From Dendrophyllia cribrosa (Eukaryota > Cnidaria > Anthozoa > Scleractinia > Dendrophylliidae), in NCBI GenBank assembly GCA_024195265.1, contig JAJLRJ010000002.1, positions 51,186,043 to 51,250,042 on the forward strand: a DNA stretch of 64,000 bases, written 5' to 3'. The notes beneath the pieces are model-generated. The model made no database searches. It had not been told where the DNA came from and was given only the letters and a program-made list of their open reading frames with translations. Made by a program: the position numbers and the translations under genes. Of this stretch, positions 34,746 through 48,490 are shown piece after piece (positions within the stretch are counted from its first letter, which is position 1; the number at the start of each line of letters is the position of its first letter).

Positions 34746-36355
34746 TCTTCAACAGTTCTATCTTATGTTACTGTTTGTTTCCTATAATTTTTTTAAGTAA
34801 ATTTGCGTTTTTTTCTTTAATTGTAATTTCATCCCTTCTAGGGAGTAACATTGCATTTACGGTTTTCATTTAGGCCGGACACCGGATGTTTTATAAACGT
34901 CCGGTTACTGGGCGCATATAACTGAAGTCCCTTAACCTTAACCTTAATTACAATGAAAACAATTGGCGTGTAAATTGTGGCTTTGAAAGTCCGGTTGTAT
35001 TGTCGCATGATCCACTCGTTGTCATAACAATGTATACTACTTATTCTTGTATTTGCCATGGTAAGCTATCATACCCCAATTGTAAACAGTCAAGCCGGAA
35101 TACACTGATTCGATGCAGTGTTTAGTCACAGTTGTTTTCGACAGAATGCGGCACTATCTTATTAGTTAGCTTTATCTTCTCGTCAATTTAAACAATTTCA
35201 GTTTACAATTTCAATTTTTCCATGAATGAATTAGAACAATGACAACAATCATTGTTCTCTAAACCAGCCAGAGAAAAAAATATAGTTTTAAACATACATT
35301 TTGAGCTCAGATAACTACATTTTCTTGAAAAGTTGGCAGCTTGGAGATTGGAGCTATAAGCTTAATGTAAATGCTTTTACAATTCATAATAAATAATGAA
35401 TAATAATTATAATTATAATTATAATAACAATAATCAAATTTCTTTGATATGCTTCGTTAATTGCTTTGTCAAGATTAACTGATGTGTAAACTCTATTAAA
35501 ATTAATTTTTGGCAGTACGTTACTTATAGATATATAGTAGTAGTATTGGAGGCTTTTAATTAGTAGCTTTAATTTGAATTAGAAAACAAGTTTAATACCA
35601 GGACTCATCAATGGCAAAGCACTGCTCATTAACTTTCACTTAAATGGCTCTCATCCTTGCACTTAAGTGTTAGAACTACCTTGCACATAGGTTCTGAATG
35701 GGATGCTAAAACTACAGTTTTCAGCTCAATTTTCGGCCATTTTTGAGTATCAGTTATTATTAAATTTCTCAGCTATTAGTAAATCGAGTAATTCTAACTT
35801 CTTCATCAAACAATTACACAAATGCGTCATTCTCAGCTGATATTTTTATGAATGTCATCCACAGACTCAACATTCAAAATTATTTTGTGCAGAATTATAA
35901 TCAGTACCACAGCGTTTGAGTACTCACAACTGGGAATTTCATCCATCGACTAAAGCTAAAACCACCCTGTAAATCATATCTGAACACTGACCACAGGAAT
36001 TGTAAGTACTATTGAATAGCTTTCACTGGATTGGTCAAACTTTAATATCGTTTTCATCAACAGAATAAAAAGTTAAGGACCACCGTGCGGTAGTGCTATG
36101 ATATTATCATAGCACTGACCAAAGAAAAGTAGTACACTATTTCGAATCATCGTTAGGATTTTCATTATTCCAAAACTCTAAACTCTATTAATTTAAAACC
36201 ACTCGAATACAGGTCTTTGAGCCGTTGGTTTCAAGAACGACTCATAAAATCTTATGTTCGAATAAATTCCAGTAAAAGTGGATTTGGGTGAGTAAGATAA
36301 CTTAAAATATATGTATGTATTATTTAACCATTGCCAAAGAGGTAGACGCCGGAAC

Positions 36356-36357
<2 letters not shown>
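34746..36357. other. Spacer with decayed inverted satellite units
   Basis: At 35640-36080, words such as 'tttcacttaaatggct', 'gttagaactaccttgcaca' and 'catccacagactcaacatt' look like reverse-complement satellite units. No exon is supported. Confidence 0.4.

Positions 36358-36438
<81 letters not shown>
36358..36438. repeat. (TA)n microsatellite
   Basis: About 80 bp of alternating T and A, with one slip near 36370. Confidence 0.95.
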
Positions 36439-36442
<4 letters not shown>

Positions 36443-36639
36443 GCCCAGTCTTGAACATGTGCCACTACTAAAATTAATTAAAAAAGGTTATTTAGATCAG
36501 TTGTATTAATCCAAGGACTCCGTAAGGAACCCTTCGTTCACTTCCTGTTTTTCCATATTTGCGGGAAAAGGTTAGCAAACGCCCGCTGCCTAAGGGTTTA
36601 AAAAATCATTGGCCTTAGTTTGATGCAATCACCCGTCCA

Positions 36640-36905
36640 CTATTGGAATTTCATCCAGAACAGCCTTGATCTCCTTGCAAAGAGCATTTGTTCACAACTT
36701 TATCCGGTTAAACCAGTCAGTAGTAGAGTCCAAGACCCGATCCAGATTTTGTGGCCACCGTGAGGCAAAGGCCGTTTCAATTCGGCGAAATATTGAGGAA
36801 AACGTCGCCCACGCGGAAAAAGGCGTTTATCCTGTTTAATAACGGCTACGGCTTTGGAACGAGAGAGAAAGAAATTGCAATAAGCGGACACTGGATTCAA
36901 TAGTT
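36640..36905. other. Unassigned sequence with a clean minus-strand frame
   Basis: A 66-codon frame (36700-36900, minus) has balanced, basic composition (RLFPRGRRFPQYF and similar) and G+C higher than its surroundings. No domain, good start context or splice signals were recognised. It ends about 130 bp before the first exon at 37032. It could be an exon of a divergent gene or part of a repeat; undecided. Confidence 0.25.
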
Positions 36906-37031
36906 AAGATATTGAGCATGAAGTTCCTGTTTTTTTTTTAATAATACGAAATACCCTTTAAACTCTGTATTTCACAATCGTTTTTATTTCATGAGGTTTA
37001 TGCACGTGTCGTTGCGTAACCGTTAAACAAC

Positions 37032-37178
37032 ATGGACAACGCGAAGAAACCGGGTTTGTTCCCCGCTAGCAGTGAACACCTCTCATGTTTATCCTTTACA
37101 CTTCAACCACCTGTTGCTGCCGTGGGCTTCTTACTTTTTTACACAGAACAAGTACACGGCATGTTTAAGGGGATTGTG
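37032..37178 (+). CDS. IL-1-like gene, probable exon 1
   Basis: ATG in a strong context (aacaacATGG) opens 49 codons ending exactly at a consensus donor, GTG|GTAAGT, phase 0. The predicted N-terminus (MDNAKKPGLFPASSEHL) is polar with no signal peptide. A moderately hydrophobic stretch at about 27-37 is too weak for a confident membrane anchor. It joins the next exon after a 122-bp intron. The link to the downstream trefoil exons rests on phase agreement only, so the exon could instead belong to a different transcript. Confidence 0.55.
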
Positions 37179-37300
37179 GTAAGTTTGGAATTTTCTTCTT
37201 CAAGCATTTAGGCGGTTAAGGTAACGACAATATAATAAGTTTGTCGGGCAATTTACCACGTGGGTGTTTAATTCGAAATATCGTGTTTGGTCTTTTCAAG

Positions 37301-37455
37301 CAGTCAAATGGTAGTATGAATCGAACGATAAATGCTTCTATAAATTCCAAACAATTAGGATCTTTTCATGACAACCTGAATTCATTAAAGAGCTGTAGCT
37401 TCTACCAAGAAAATGAATTCAGTTACTTAAGCGTTACACAATCATTCACGGAAAA
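37301..37455 (+). CDS. IL-1-like gene, probable exon 2
   Basis: Acceptor 'tttggtcttttcaag' followed by CAG gives a tandem NAGNAG site, which could include or skip one glutamine. The exon starts in phase 0, matching exon 1, and ends at GAAAA|GTAAGC in phase 2. It encodes about 51 residues, Asn/Ser-rich and hydrophilic, with no recognised domain. The phase matches the exon at 51512. It also matches a candidate terminal exon at 43987. It is likely a disordered pro-region if this belongs to the IL-1-like gene. Confidence 0.5.
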
Positions 37456-40422
37456 GTAAGCAAATCGATATATTTATAGTGGTTATTCAGCTGAAAACAA
37501 ATACTTGCTTTTTTGTAGATGTCGCAATTGAAACAAAATTGCTCATATATGAGCAATATAGATATATATCAAACTGAATTATGGAATTCCTCCAATGTTT
37601 TCAAAATCACCACTTCTCTGATACCGAATTACCATCTTTTCTCATATTCAGTGTACATTTAAGTCACATATTTCAGTTTTCAACAATTTATTCAGTAAAA
37701 TGAAATTATACAAGTATGCAAAATTGTTCAAAACAACACATAGCAAATCTGTTTGAAGACATTTTTTAAATTAGCATTCTGTCCACTTTTCGACCCCATT
37801 TATAGGCTCTAATATGTTTGTTTTTTATAGTCACTGTGTATATTTACATCTTGCAATCCAGTCAGGTTGAGCTGATGAAGTTTATTACCTTGCAATATTA
37901 TGTAGAAATCAATCACATGGTACAGTCTGTTAGTTGTAGGCGAAACTGAAGTAGTTCTTTTAAATGTGTGACCCTATTTAAGATAACTTCAACAAAGAAT
38001 GTCAGTCATACTTTTACGAATTAGCAGATTGGTGGTTCTATTTTCGTGACACATGGTGACAAGCAAAGTGACTGAGATGTAACAAAATTTTAAAATACAT
38101 GTACATGCTTTGCAACAGTCCAATGAACCAGTGTCTTTTTTAGTACCAATTAGTCACCCAAATTTGACAATTGTGTCTCTTCCCATTTATCGATCACAAC
38201 TTACAAGAAGTAATCTAAAATAATTATCTTTCATTATTTAATTGTTCAGTCTATACAATTTATATCGTTCCCACTCGAACCTAGAGTCCACTAAAACGGA
38301 TACATTTCTGCAGAGTAGTTTGGTGAAATAACATAAATTAAACAACATTCATTGATTTATTGTCTTCAATATACTGAGTCAAACATTGACCCAGTAATGA
38401 AGCGTGCATGCACTGGTCTCAATTTTGCAGTTTTTACATGAAATCCTAAAGTGCGACCATTCAAACAAAATGGTAAATAAATGTAACAATTTAGTCAATC
38501 CGGTGAATGGAATCCTTAAGCCATATCAGGTAGAGTGTGATGAAAATTAAAATGAAAGCTTCTGCAGAGCCTTCGAATGATCAGCACCTACAATCTGGTA
38601 TAACGATGAAATCCATAAACAAGATACTACCAAATAAACTAGAAAGGTAAAAGTACTAGCAATTTTATCATTGTGTATATTTGACTATTATACACTAACT
38701 GCTAGAAACTGTTTCACGGTCTGAGGAAAATCACTCTATTGCCACTCGTCTGATAATTACAGTTCTTCATCAGGCTATATGAACGAAACTCAGTTAATGT
38801 TTGGACACTCAAATAAAGCTTTTTAGTCTGAATGTTGTTTTCGATCCGGTTTCATTTTTACTTGAAAATACCGTAAAATGCCCTGGGTTTATACAACTTC
38901 GTAAGAGGTTTTTGGCTGGTATTGTGATCAAGAAGCGTTACGTTAATTTGGTGCAAGCATTTCTAAATAATTGCTGTTAAGGAACTGTGGTGTACTGTGG
39001 TGTGCTTATATATGAGGGGGTATAACCGGAATCATGTTTCGTTACCAAACTGATGGGCCTATAACCAGGTGGGCTTATACGCGTGGGGCTAATATAATCG
39101 GCATTTTACGGTAGTTTAGCAATCGAGATCAGTTTTTCTGCGGTTTCTATTGAGCTAATTGGGCGGTTTCGGAAGGGTTGGTTTAACTATTAATTACAAT
39201 ATTCATCTGCCTTCGCTAGCATCTTATTCAAGCTGCAATGTCAACTGACAAATTAAATGGTAGTCGAGTCTTTTTTTTATTGTTATACATAGCATATACA
39301 GTCATGTAAGTAGCTAATAATCGACATGCAGTAGTTTGTCAACTTAAACGGAATAATAATTGGACGTTTCTAGACAAACATAAAAGCGGAGGCTATCAAG
39401 CATATCGTATTTGGCAAACTTGTAGGTCATCTCAATGTACCTTTAACATGATTATGCTTCGCACTGATACTTTTAACTCACAGCATCTCTACCTTTCATG
39501 CTTGGTGACCTATCAATCTGAAACTCTACAAGCCGAACTGTCTAAACAATCATCCACAATTGTTTTATTTATGTGCTTAATGCATACAGCTAAATTTGTA
39601 AAAATTGCAAACAGTAAACGATCCGGCAAGCAAATCGTGGCCGACCTGCTACCGTTCACTATAGGCTGAATATTAAATCACTCACCCGGTACCTTAGCAC
39701 GGAATGGCATCATCAGCTGTCACTAAAATATTTGTTTCTAAGGTCGGCAACTCTACGACATCAGTACTAGAACTACAAATTAAAGCACATTGCCGCTACA
39801 ACAGAAGTAATACAAGACTTGGGAGGTTGAGAATTCATAAACAATAATTCATGCTTACTTAATTTGAATGCGTTTTTATATGAAGGGTCACTGTTAATTT
39901 ATTTCCAACCTTTATATTTGTTCCCGATACATTTTTTTAAATACAAAATCCAAGCTTTACTCACATTTTGTGTGTATTCAGCACTTTAAAAGCAGTTTAT
40001 ATCAGTGCACATACGTGCAATTTGTCGGTTTTGGGGTTTGAAATACTTCATAGACAACATCTCATGCTTCGATCAATTTGCTTGAATGCGTTTTTTACGA
40101 AGGGTCACTGTTAATTTTAAATATAAAATCCAAGCTTTATTTTAACATAATATACAAGATGGACTGCTGCGAAAACACACAGTGAATAAACGATGCTAAA
40201 ACAAGCACTGAGTAAAGTCTAACACAGAGCAGTTTAGAGGGCCGGTAACATACTTTGAAATTGATCAGCTTCACAAACAGAAACCACTTTTAACATTTTA
40301 ATATTTTCCTTTCTAGATTAATTAATGTAGCCACTAGTATTAAAAAGTGTCCTCGGCATGATGTGTGAGTTTCCGCTGAAAATACTTTCATTTGAACGCG
40401 TTAGACGCATAGAAATTACTTC
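37456..40422. other. Intron or spacer, nothing coding recognised
   Basis: Contains an isolated satellite-like unit near 38430-38470 and decayed repeats, including a duplicated 'gaagggtcactgttaattt' at 39881 and 40099. No further exon with paired splice signals was found. Confidence 0.4.
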
Positions 40423-40638
40423 AACCCCTTTCACTCCCAGAGTCAATTATGAAGACAAGTAGTGTAGTTCTAACTTTTGAGTTTGTTAATGAAATCCTAT
40501 GGTGTGACCATTCAAATGAAACCTCCGTCTTTGGCAGTACGTTTGCATGGTACTATTTGTTTTCCAATATTTTACAAACTGAAATTTGGGAATTTTCTTG
40601 AATTCTGATGTTTGGCACTCTTGGGAGTTAAAGGGTTA
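40423..40638. mobile_element. CCTTTCACTCCCAGAG MITE, copy 1
   Basis: The left 'aacccctttcactcccagag' and right 'ctcttgggagttaaagggtt' are inverted ends of a 216-bp element. The interior carries one unit of the 'gtgtgaccattcaaatga' repeat. The family recurs at 50728-51262 (interrupted), at 52726-52932 and inside the foldback arms at 13220 and 14590-14757. Confidence 0.85.
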
Positions 40639-43600
40639 ACCTAAGTGTCTGACCTGAGCTATCCCCAATGTGAGATTGCTACTACTGAGCAGTACAAATC
40701 CACTTCGATTTCTTGTTTGTTTTGTTTTATGTAATGTATAGATCAGTGGAGCTTGTTTCAAAAGCTCTTAACCAAAAGGACGTGAGTTTTGGCTAGAGTT
40801 AGAAACCGGTATTAAAATGAGCTGTAAAACATGTGTAAACTGAACTTATTGCCACTCAGTCGTGATCACAGCATTGAATCAACTACTCGTGTTTGTCACC
40901 ATTCTGGTTAGGAAAGTAGTGCAGAAACTTAGAGCTAAACTATCTACAATTTATTTAATTGAACATTATAACTGAGGTTTGTACTGAATTGTGTGTTTCC
41001 CTGATTCAAATAGAAACAAGTAGAAAGACAACACTTGCGCAAAACAAACTCCGGAATCACTTTTCGACAGAACATGACTCATTCAAGTATGGAGTACGAT
41101 CGTCCAGGGACTGAGCAAATGGAAATTAAATGTCGTATGCTTACCCTTTCAAAAGGTTTGCTTCACGATAACTTTTAGATTGATTGCGTTCGGTAAAAAC
41201 AGAATTTTGCCGCGATGAAATCGAACCCCGCTCATAACTCGTGGTTCAAACTTAAGTCTACTAAGAAATTCAATTGTAGTGATAAATCACTTAACCCTGG
41301 TTTTCACTAGCGACGTAAGCATGGAAACATAACAGCGAGAATATCCAGTGAAAAGCACGAGCCGTAAACGCAATTAAAAGCATAAGGATCAATCTTTAAT
41401 ATGCAATATATGTCAATGTTCGTTTTCACTTGACGAAAATTCTTATGCTTCCGCTTATGTTTGTGCTTATGCTTATACTTATGTCTCTAGTAAGAACCAG
41501 GTTTTAGAAAACAGGTTAATTATTAGTATTCAGTTAATGCATTCCCCGAAGTCATAGTGAAACAACTGCTCAGTGTTCAGAAGGATTTATCGTGCAGATT
41601 AGTAAGTCTAATGGGTGAGCTGCCATATCTAACTGAAGGGCGTTTTATGTTTCAGTACTGTATGTTTGTTTTTGAAACAACTAACCGGACAAACTGCATA
41701 TAATTACAATACTCAACTGTTATTTTCATGTATTTCCCCCACAATTACTACTCAAATATTATATTCGATCATTCATGTAACCTATTTTTGCACCCCTTAT
41801 CAGACTAGAGGAGGTAAAATTTCGCAAGCACTCGAGCCGCCTTTGGCGTGTTTAAAATACCTCTGTGAAATCAATTAATGCAAACATAACAGTGTTCAAC
41901 GCATTTCATAATGTTCTTTTTTTACCACAAGTTTACCGAACAATATTCTTTACAAACAGAAATGGTGTCGACAACAACTGAAGGGTATAGAAATTCACCA
42001 AATCCGACAAAAAGGACAACTCCCTCGACAACGATTATTGTGCAATATGTATATAAAAGGCCATTCAATTTGTACTCACCACTAAAAGGATCCATCAATA
42101 CTCTTCAATACTCCAGGAGGAAGCGTATCAGATGAGTCGAATTCTTCTTTTCATACATGTAATGAACTGTAAGTGAAACAGTACGACAGCTCGTAAAGCG
42201 CCACATCAGTCACTAAAGTATCGTAGAAAGCAGACGGCGGCCTAAACATGATTGAAACGAGATTTTAAAGTCTGGCAGAGGATAATCTTTGATAATTACT
42301 AAAGGTTTTAGCAAAACATTAATTCAAATGGGTTTGATCCGGCTTTGGATTTCTTTAAAATTGGATTTCTTTAACATGCATGTATTATTAACCACAAGTA
42401 TTTTAGCAATCGCAAAATCCCATCCGTTAATAATCAGTTCAGACTTTGGTACTTAACTCTCCGTTGTCATGTATAGGTTAGAAAAAAAAACGTTAGACGA
42501 TAACCGGCCGCTTTTACTGCTTTCTCGTTCTCTAAACCGAGCTACAAAAAAATCAACTCCGAATGTCAAAAGGGCATAGCATAATAAATTAGCTTTCTCT
42601 GGAAATTTGAGCCCGATATATTAGATATTCTTCGCGCAATCCTGTTTAAAAACCTAATTGTTAGCGCTTTTGCCACCCAACAATTTTGCAGTATTTGATA
42701 GCTCATATACGGGTGGCCAATGGTACCTTCAAAATCGTGGGTCTTAGGAAATTTTGGTCCAGTCTTGACTCACGGCGGTTTTTGTGTTAAATCTCGAAGT
42801 CTCGTTTCGCAGGTGCTTTTTTCTGTCTCGAAGGCTCGGAATTTTTCCTCAGTAAACTGGATACGGAGAAACACTACATCTACATGTAGAAGAAAGGTCT
42901 AAATATGAATGTAGGTACTAACGTATGAAGAAATGTCGATAAGACAAGAAACATGGGTCTCGGCATCTCGGCGTGTCTCGGATTTTACTATTCGCCATTC
43001 ACTGACATGACATGAAATAAGCCAGGACACTGTTTCTTTAAGGGATGGTCTGACGGTAATCTAGCCAGTTGGGTTTTTATTTGGTGGAAACTAAGATAGA
43101 TTATATTTATTTTTAGAAAACGTAAAGTACGAGGATTAAGTGCGAGGATTAAGTAATATCTTTATATTACATATTCGTTTAAATGGTATCAGTTTCGTTC
43201 GAAAACAGACTTATGTCGAACACCTCTCAATTACACTGAATTTCGTACACCAGTTATACCTAATTAATGAAAGCCGGGAGTTATAATCAGTAAAAATACT
43301 TGAATATTTTCCTTCGTTTTCGTATAGTTCAAAGATTGATTTACTTTCTTCAAAAACTAGACAATGCAATGCAACAATTTCGTTTTGTTTCTATAAATGA
43401 TTAGCTCTGTATGAGTTTTATACCGAAATGCCAGTATATCAGTTACAACGCTAGATGACAAAAGACAGCGCGTATATCAAACACGAGAAAACGTTTCATC
43501 GGGGCTAATTTCCAAACACGGATAAGTGGATCTTTTAACCGACTTTAAAGTGATTGGAAACCTGATGAAACTCTCTTTCGATGAAACTCTTTTTCGAGTA

Positions 43601-43986
43601 CTTCTCAAACCATTAATAATTATCGGAGGAATTTTATGGTAATTAGTATGAGATATCCTCAAGAGAAATCCAAACCTCCTTCATGGTAGTGAATTCTTTT
43701 TTTTTTTTTTTTCGCTTCATTACATATTAACTGAATGATTTAAAAAATGTTTGTAATCTTTTCTAAGAATGATATCAATTTCTCAACAACAATGTTGATA
43801 CTGTAACACACTTAACTAATTCAAGTGATGACAAGCTTTTGCCTGAATAAAAACAAAATTATACTTGAATATTTCCTTTATTAATTTTGGGATTTCCGGT
43901 TTCCTTAAATTCCACCTAGTTCAAAGGTCGATTTACTTTGTTACAAGCCATTAATGCTTTTCAGTTTTACATGTTATATTTAGCAG
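40639..43986. other. Intron or spacer, nothing coding recognised
   Basis: AT-rich. A minus-strand 'gcggggttcgatttc' near 41218-41234 resembles a tRNA B box but no cloverleaf was found. No exon is supported. Confidence 0.35.
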
Positions 43987-44191
43987 TCACAGCCGAGTGT
44001 GCAAACAGCACTTGAGATTAACTGTATCAGGATTCACCTTAAAGAAAGCCATTCGATCGGGTACTGGAAGTTGCCCTCGGCACTTATTTAATGGTGTGAA
44101 TCTTAACCCTGATTATCTTTTCATTTTGCAATTTCTACTTCCTAGAGGACGGAGAACGAAGAGATTAAAAAAGGCTTTTTCAAATGTTTGA
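43987..44191 (+). other. Candidate alternative terminal exon
   Basis: Acceptor 'ttacatgttatatttagcag' opens a frame of about 67 codons ending in a stop at 44189-44191. Composition is protein-like: CKQHLRL, then LNPDYLFILQFLLPRGRRTK. Its phase (2) fits the donor at 37455, which would yield a 168-residue product. No domain was recognised with confidence; there is a faint resemblance to netrin-type C-terminal modules. It could be a chance frame. Confidence 0.3.
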
Positions 44192-46395
44192 AAACTTAAG
44201 GTGGCTCTGAACCCCTTCCAATGTTGTATCTTAACATGCTAATCACAATCCGATAATACCAAAATAAGGAGTCATGTCACTTAATTATAAGCACTTAAAC
44301 TAAAATTAAGGTTGTCTTAACATGTTATGGTTATGGTTATGGTTATGGTTACTCTGGTAACCTGTTGAGTCATAACAATGGCCTTAACTTGTTCAGCAAT
44401 GACTGGGCATTTGTGTGGTGCCATTATTGTAGCATAAACGGATAAAGAGTGGTAGTTTTGATCCATCAAAGTGTAAGTACTGTGTTGTTAGCCACCTTGA
44501 GTAAGTCAAATTTCCATATTTCGGCGGGCGACTGTCCCTTTAACCCTATTCAGATTAGAGTAGGGGGGGGGGGGGGGAGGTGGGGGGGTAGAGAGGGTTG
44601 CAATTTGAGATCATTTTAGCATTTGTCTTTTAATTTTGACTCAAATTTGGCGCCTTTCTAACATGAAATCCAAGATGGCGGTATTAAAGATGATGACGCA
44701 ATTTTCGCATCGGACGACGTCATCGCATCATGAGACCGATCTTATATGTTTTTGACGTACTATTACCCTATCTGAGTTTATAGTTAATCTGCCTCCTCCG
44801 GTCCCAGAAGACCAAAATAGCCCGGTCTGAATATATAGGCACAACAACAAATAGAAATTGACAAGGAAATATCAATCGCAATGGAACATTTTGATTTTAA
44901 ACTCAGTTATTCATGTATATTATTAGGTAATAAACATTTTGTTTTCTGATTTGTACAATAACTTTACTCCACCCCCTTATTACGACCACACACCAACCAA
45001 GGCAAGAAGACTCAGCCGATGATGCCAGAAGCTTAGCATTCAGGCTATCAGATAGGAAAACCGTTCCGGACAGCAAAATTGGGCGCAAAGCCGCCCATGT
45101 TTTATTTTAAGTCACGTTAATATAATTTTGCTTTTTACCTTCATCGCCTACTTTGTACAAATGAGGTGTAGCAAGGTCGACCTTTTTAAATAAATATGTT
45201 TATAATGAATCCAGCACGGGGCACGTAGTGAGATTAAGTTATGCGATAAAAGAAGACAATAAGGCATAGATACACTTGCTTCATATAGCAAAACTAAAAA
45301 TAAATTGTTACTGTTGTTATCGTCTACTACATATATTTTTAAAATTAAGAAATAAATTATCTATTATTATTTTTATTACTTTGTAACACAATCGCCGGAA
45401 AATTTTTAGTATGTTCTTGTTAAATTATTTTCTAAGAGGCACGTGCTAAACAAACACGGAACAATTCGAGCAACACACAAGGGTCAGATGTTAACGTAAG
45501 GATAAGCGGAACGTAGGATACCATACTTTCCGGCTCTGTTAAGAGTGATTCAGGTTTTCTAAAAACACAAACTTCCAGAAAAAAGAGATGGCACCTCCTT
45601 GATTTTACACCTTTTGGGTGTGAAATGCAAATTTAGGCGTCTTTCGGTCATACGTCCTATAAAGAAAATTTGCTTCAAAAATCTCATGGAACTAAGATGC
45701 CGATCTCTTATCAAAATAAGAAGAAATGAAAACCAGAAGCTGACAATGTTTTTTTTCCAAATTTTGTTAGTAACGGTGATAGTAATGGCACATTGATTGA
45801 CAAATGAATGTGAGAATTATCAGGCCAGGCCCGTATTATACCGGAACTTTCAATTTAAGCGCCCTCTAGTAGTCGAGCCGTGACTGCAATTCCAACGAAC
45901 AAAAATCACGTTTTCAATTGTAAAAAGAATAACTGAAATGTTTGTTAGAATATTTGTGTGAAAGCAGTAGGTTGTTCAGTTATAAATTAGGCGAGGAAAT
46001 ATCATTTCAGAATATATACAGATAATATAGTTCATGTCATAATATATTTACAAAACGATATTCAAGGAAGATGACAGAGGTGTTTGGAAAATTGATTAGT
46101 GTAAAAATTAATAATACTTGCAAAGTTAGGCAAAGGTACCTTGCAGCAAAAAAATTCCGATTGGCGCGCCAGCGTCATTTGTAAAACAGGCCATACTGTT
46201 GGAAGTTTAAAGGCTTGTACAACATAAACAAGGCAGATTTTTTCGTTTGTTTTATTTTCTTCCTTCTTTATATCCACTTACGCTCTTCTTCTTCTTCTTC
46301 GTCTTCTTATTATTGCTCATTTCCTTATGAAACAATAATCATTCACCACTACTTTCCACCGATGTCTAAAAATTGTCTGCACTGTTCTGTACATG
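44192..46395. other. Spacer, nothing coding recognised
   Basis: Short (TGGTTA)n at 44327-44352, G-rich run at 44562-44588, and a 'cggcgggcgactgtccctttaa' type word near 44522 (quoted in part) related to repeat R. (CTT)n at 46284-46300. No exon is supported. Confidence 0.35.
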
Positions 46396-46526
46396 TATAT
46401 GTTGTGGGTCAAAATTTTCCTTGGTTCAAAATTTTCTTTCCTTTGTTTAAAACTCATTATCATACATTATCATGCATTTTCATACCCAAAAACAAAGGAA
46501 AAGAAAATTTTGAACCACAATATATA
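46396..46526. mobile_element. TATGTTGTGGTTCAA MITE, copy 2
   Basis: Inverted ends 'tatatgttgtgggtcaaaat' and 'attttgaaccacaatatata'. Same family as 29222-29357. Confidence 0.85.
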
Positions 46527-47085
46527 TCTGTAAATTCAGATTGTTACCATGCAGTACAAGTTCACCTTCTCGGGTTTAAAAAGAGCGCTCCCATTTTTTT
46601 ACTTTAACACTTAATAAGTTGACAATTTTCATCCATTACACCACTGACACAAAACCTGTGATACTCAAATCATTTTGCAGTATGACTGTGGATATTCAGT
46701 GAAGGCTGACGAGTTTAAAATTCTCTACACTTCTAGTTGATGATAAAAACTAAGGCTATTCGAGAAGGATCAAGTTATATGTTGAATTATTCAATACATA
46801 TTAATTAATGCATTTAAAAGGAAATCCAAGGAATATATCTCGCAATAATATTTTGAACAACAACTTTGAGCTAGGCCATCATACACGTAGAACTGGAGAG
46901 TGGATTATATGGTAACTGATTGCCCCATTTACTTAGATCGCCATTACCTAATTCCCGTTGGGGAGATTCATAACGGATTTCTAAGAACCAAATTAAACAT
47001 ATAAACAGTTAAATTGGGAACATCAACAAACTTAGTAAATGAGTGAAAAAGAGTTAAGGGGAAGTAAATAAAGCAATATTAAGAA

Positions 47086-47350
47086 TAAATAAATAAATAA
47101 ATAAATAAATAAATAGGGATTTCAGTGGAATCCACGAGGTGGCTCTTACTACCACTGTTTCCGGATCGAATTGGAATTTGGAAATGTTGGTTTTTGTGGA
47201 GGGAGGAAAACCGGAGTACCCGGAGAAAAAACCTCGGAGCAAAGACGAGAACCAACAACAAACTCAACCCACTATGGCGTCGTCTCCGGGAATCGAACCC
47301 GAGCCACACTGGTGGGAGGTGAGTGCCTCACCCTAAGAAGCAAAATGACT
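47086..47350 (-). mobile_element. tRNA-derived SINE
   Basis: Read on the minus strand: a tRNA-like head with B box GGGTTCGATTCCC (47284-47300 region) and A-box-like 'tagggtgaggc'. A body follows with 'tgtttgttgttggttctcgt'-type sequence and 'ctccgggtactccggtttt'. It ends in a (TTTA)n tail, seen as (TAAA)n at 47086-47115 on the plus strand. Head, body and tail match a SINE type I recall from coral genomes. Three overlapping open frames here are spurious. Confidence 0.8.
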
Positions 47351-47599
47351 ATGCAAAAATGCCAGAGTAAATCCTGCCGACCGCAAACTGAACGTGGTCA
47401 CTGTAAGCCCTAAAGGGTATTGCGAGTATTTAACCCACTCTCTTCTTTTCCCTTTTTCTCTTTCGTGTAACAATGCTGCAATTTTCATTAACCATGAGAA
47501 ATACAGCTCCATTAATCTGTTTTGTTATGAGGGCATAACTTGGAACTGATGAAATCTTGAAGGACGGTACATATGCAAATGATTAATTCAGACTGTATT

Positions 47600-48490
47600 C
47601 TGTGTTAGAGCAAATGCCCGCGGGTAACGGGCAAACCGCAACTGATTCACGCTATAAAATAGAGTGCCAAGTTTTATTAAGAGAGCATAATTACACGAGG
47701 TAAATATTTGAATATGGTCCTAATTACCAGTCGTGAGATTAAAAACAAATTCAACTGATTTGCGCCGCAAAAAAGTGCCAAGTTTTTATAGAGAGCATAA
47801 TTCGGACGAGCATAGGACATTATGGTGCCAATAACCATATTAGGAGCTGGAAATCGGACGATGATGGATCTCCGAGTCCGACAAAGGCAGCCAAGACGAT
47901 AATGACCATCAAACATTAGGAGAGAGCATAATCACTTCTGTCATGGAGGAGAAAATACTGAATTTGATCCCAATCACCTGACGTTATAGTGAAAGTTTTG
48001 GTATGCTTCCTTGGTAATAACATTGATGGGTGTAAATAGGGTTACTGCGAATTCGTTACATTTCAATTGCCGAATCCGTCGACCCACCAAAAGTCTAAAT
48101 TTAAAAATCTAAATTTAATTGTGAACTCTTAAGATGTATTGAAAATGTCCTGACCTGAGTCATTTCCAACAGCACACTGTTTGCACGTGATCAAAGCTAA
48201 TCTGTGACTAAACCAAAAGATCACCACTGAACTATGTAGCGGTTGAGATGCAAGATCCGATCTTTATAAGAACCAAAACCAAAATCCGGGCCCAAAAGTC
48301 CTTTTTCATTTGCATCATCGACCAAATATTTTAGCAACAGCACACTGCCAGAATGCTTACACGCGATCATAGCTAGTCTGTGACGAAACCAAAAGATCAG
48401 TCAACACTGAACTATGTAGCGGTTGAGATGCAAGATCTGATCCTTATAAGAAGCAAAACCAAAATCCGGGCCCAAAACACGAAACATACA
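47600..48490. repeat. Two groups of diverged tandem repeats
   Basis: Around 47660-47990 the words 'gtgccaagttt' and 'agagagcataat' recur three times at roughly 120-bp spacing. At 48170-48480 a unit of about 168 bp occurs twice, with 'caacagcacactg', 'actgaactatgtagcggttg' and 'aaaaccaaaatccgggccc'. Confidence 0.7.

Noticed and set aside
41210..41300. Minus-strand tRNA gene
   Set aside because: Only a B-box-like word is present; no matching A box with correct spacing or acceptor stem.
47054..47413. Several overlapping short frames
   Set aside because: Explained by the SINE on the minus strand.
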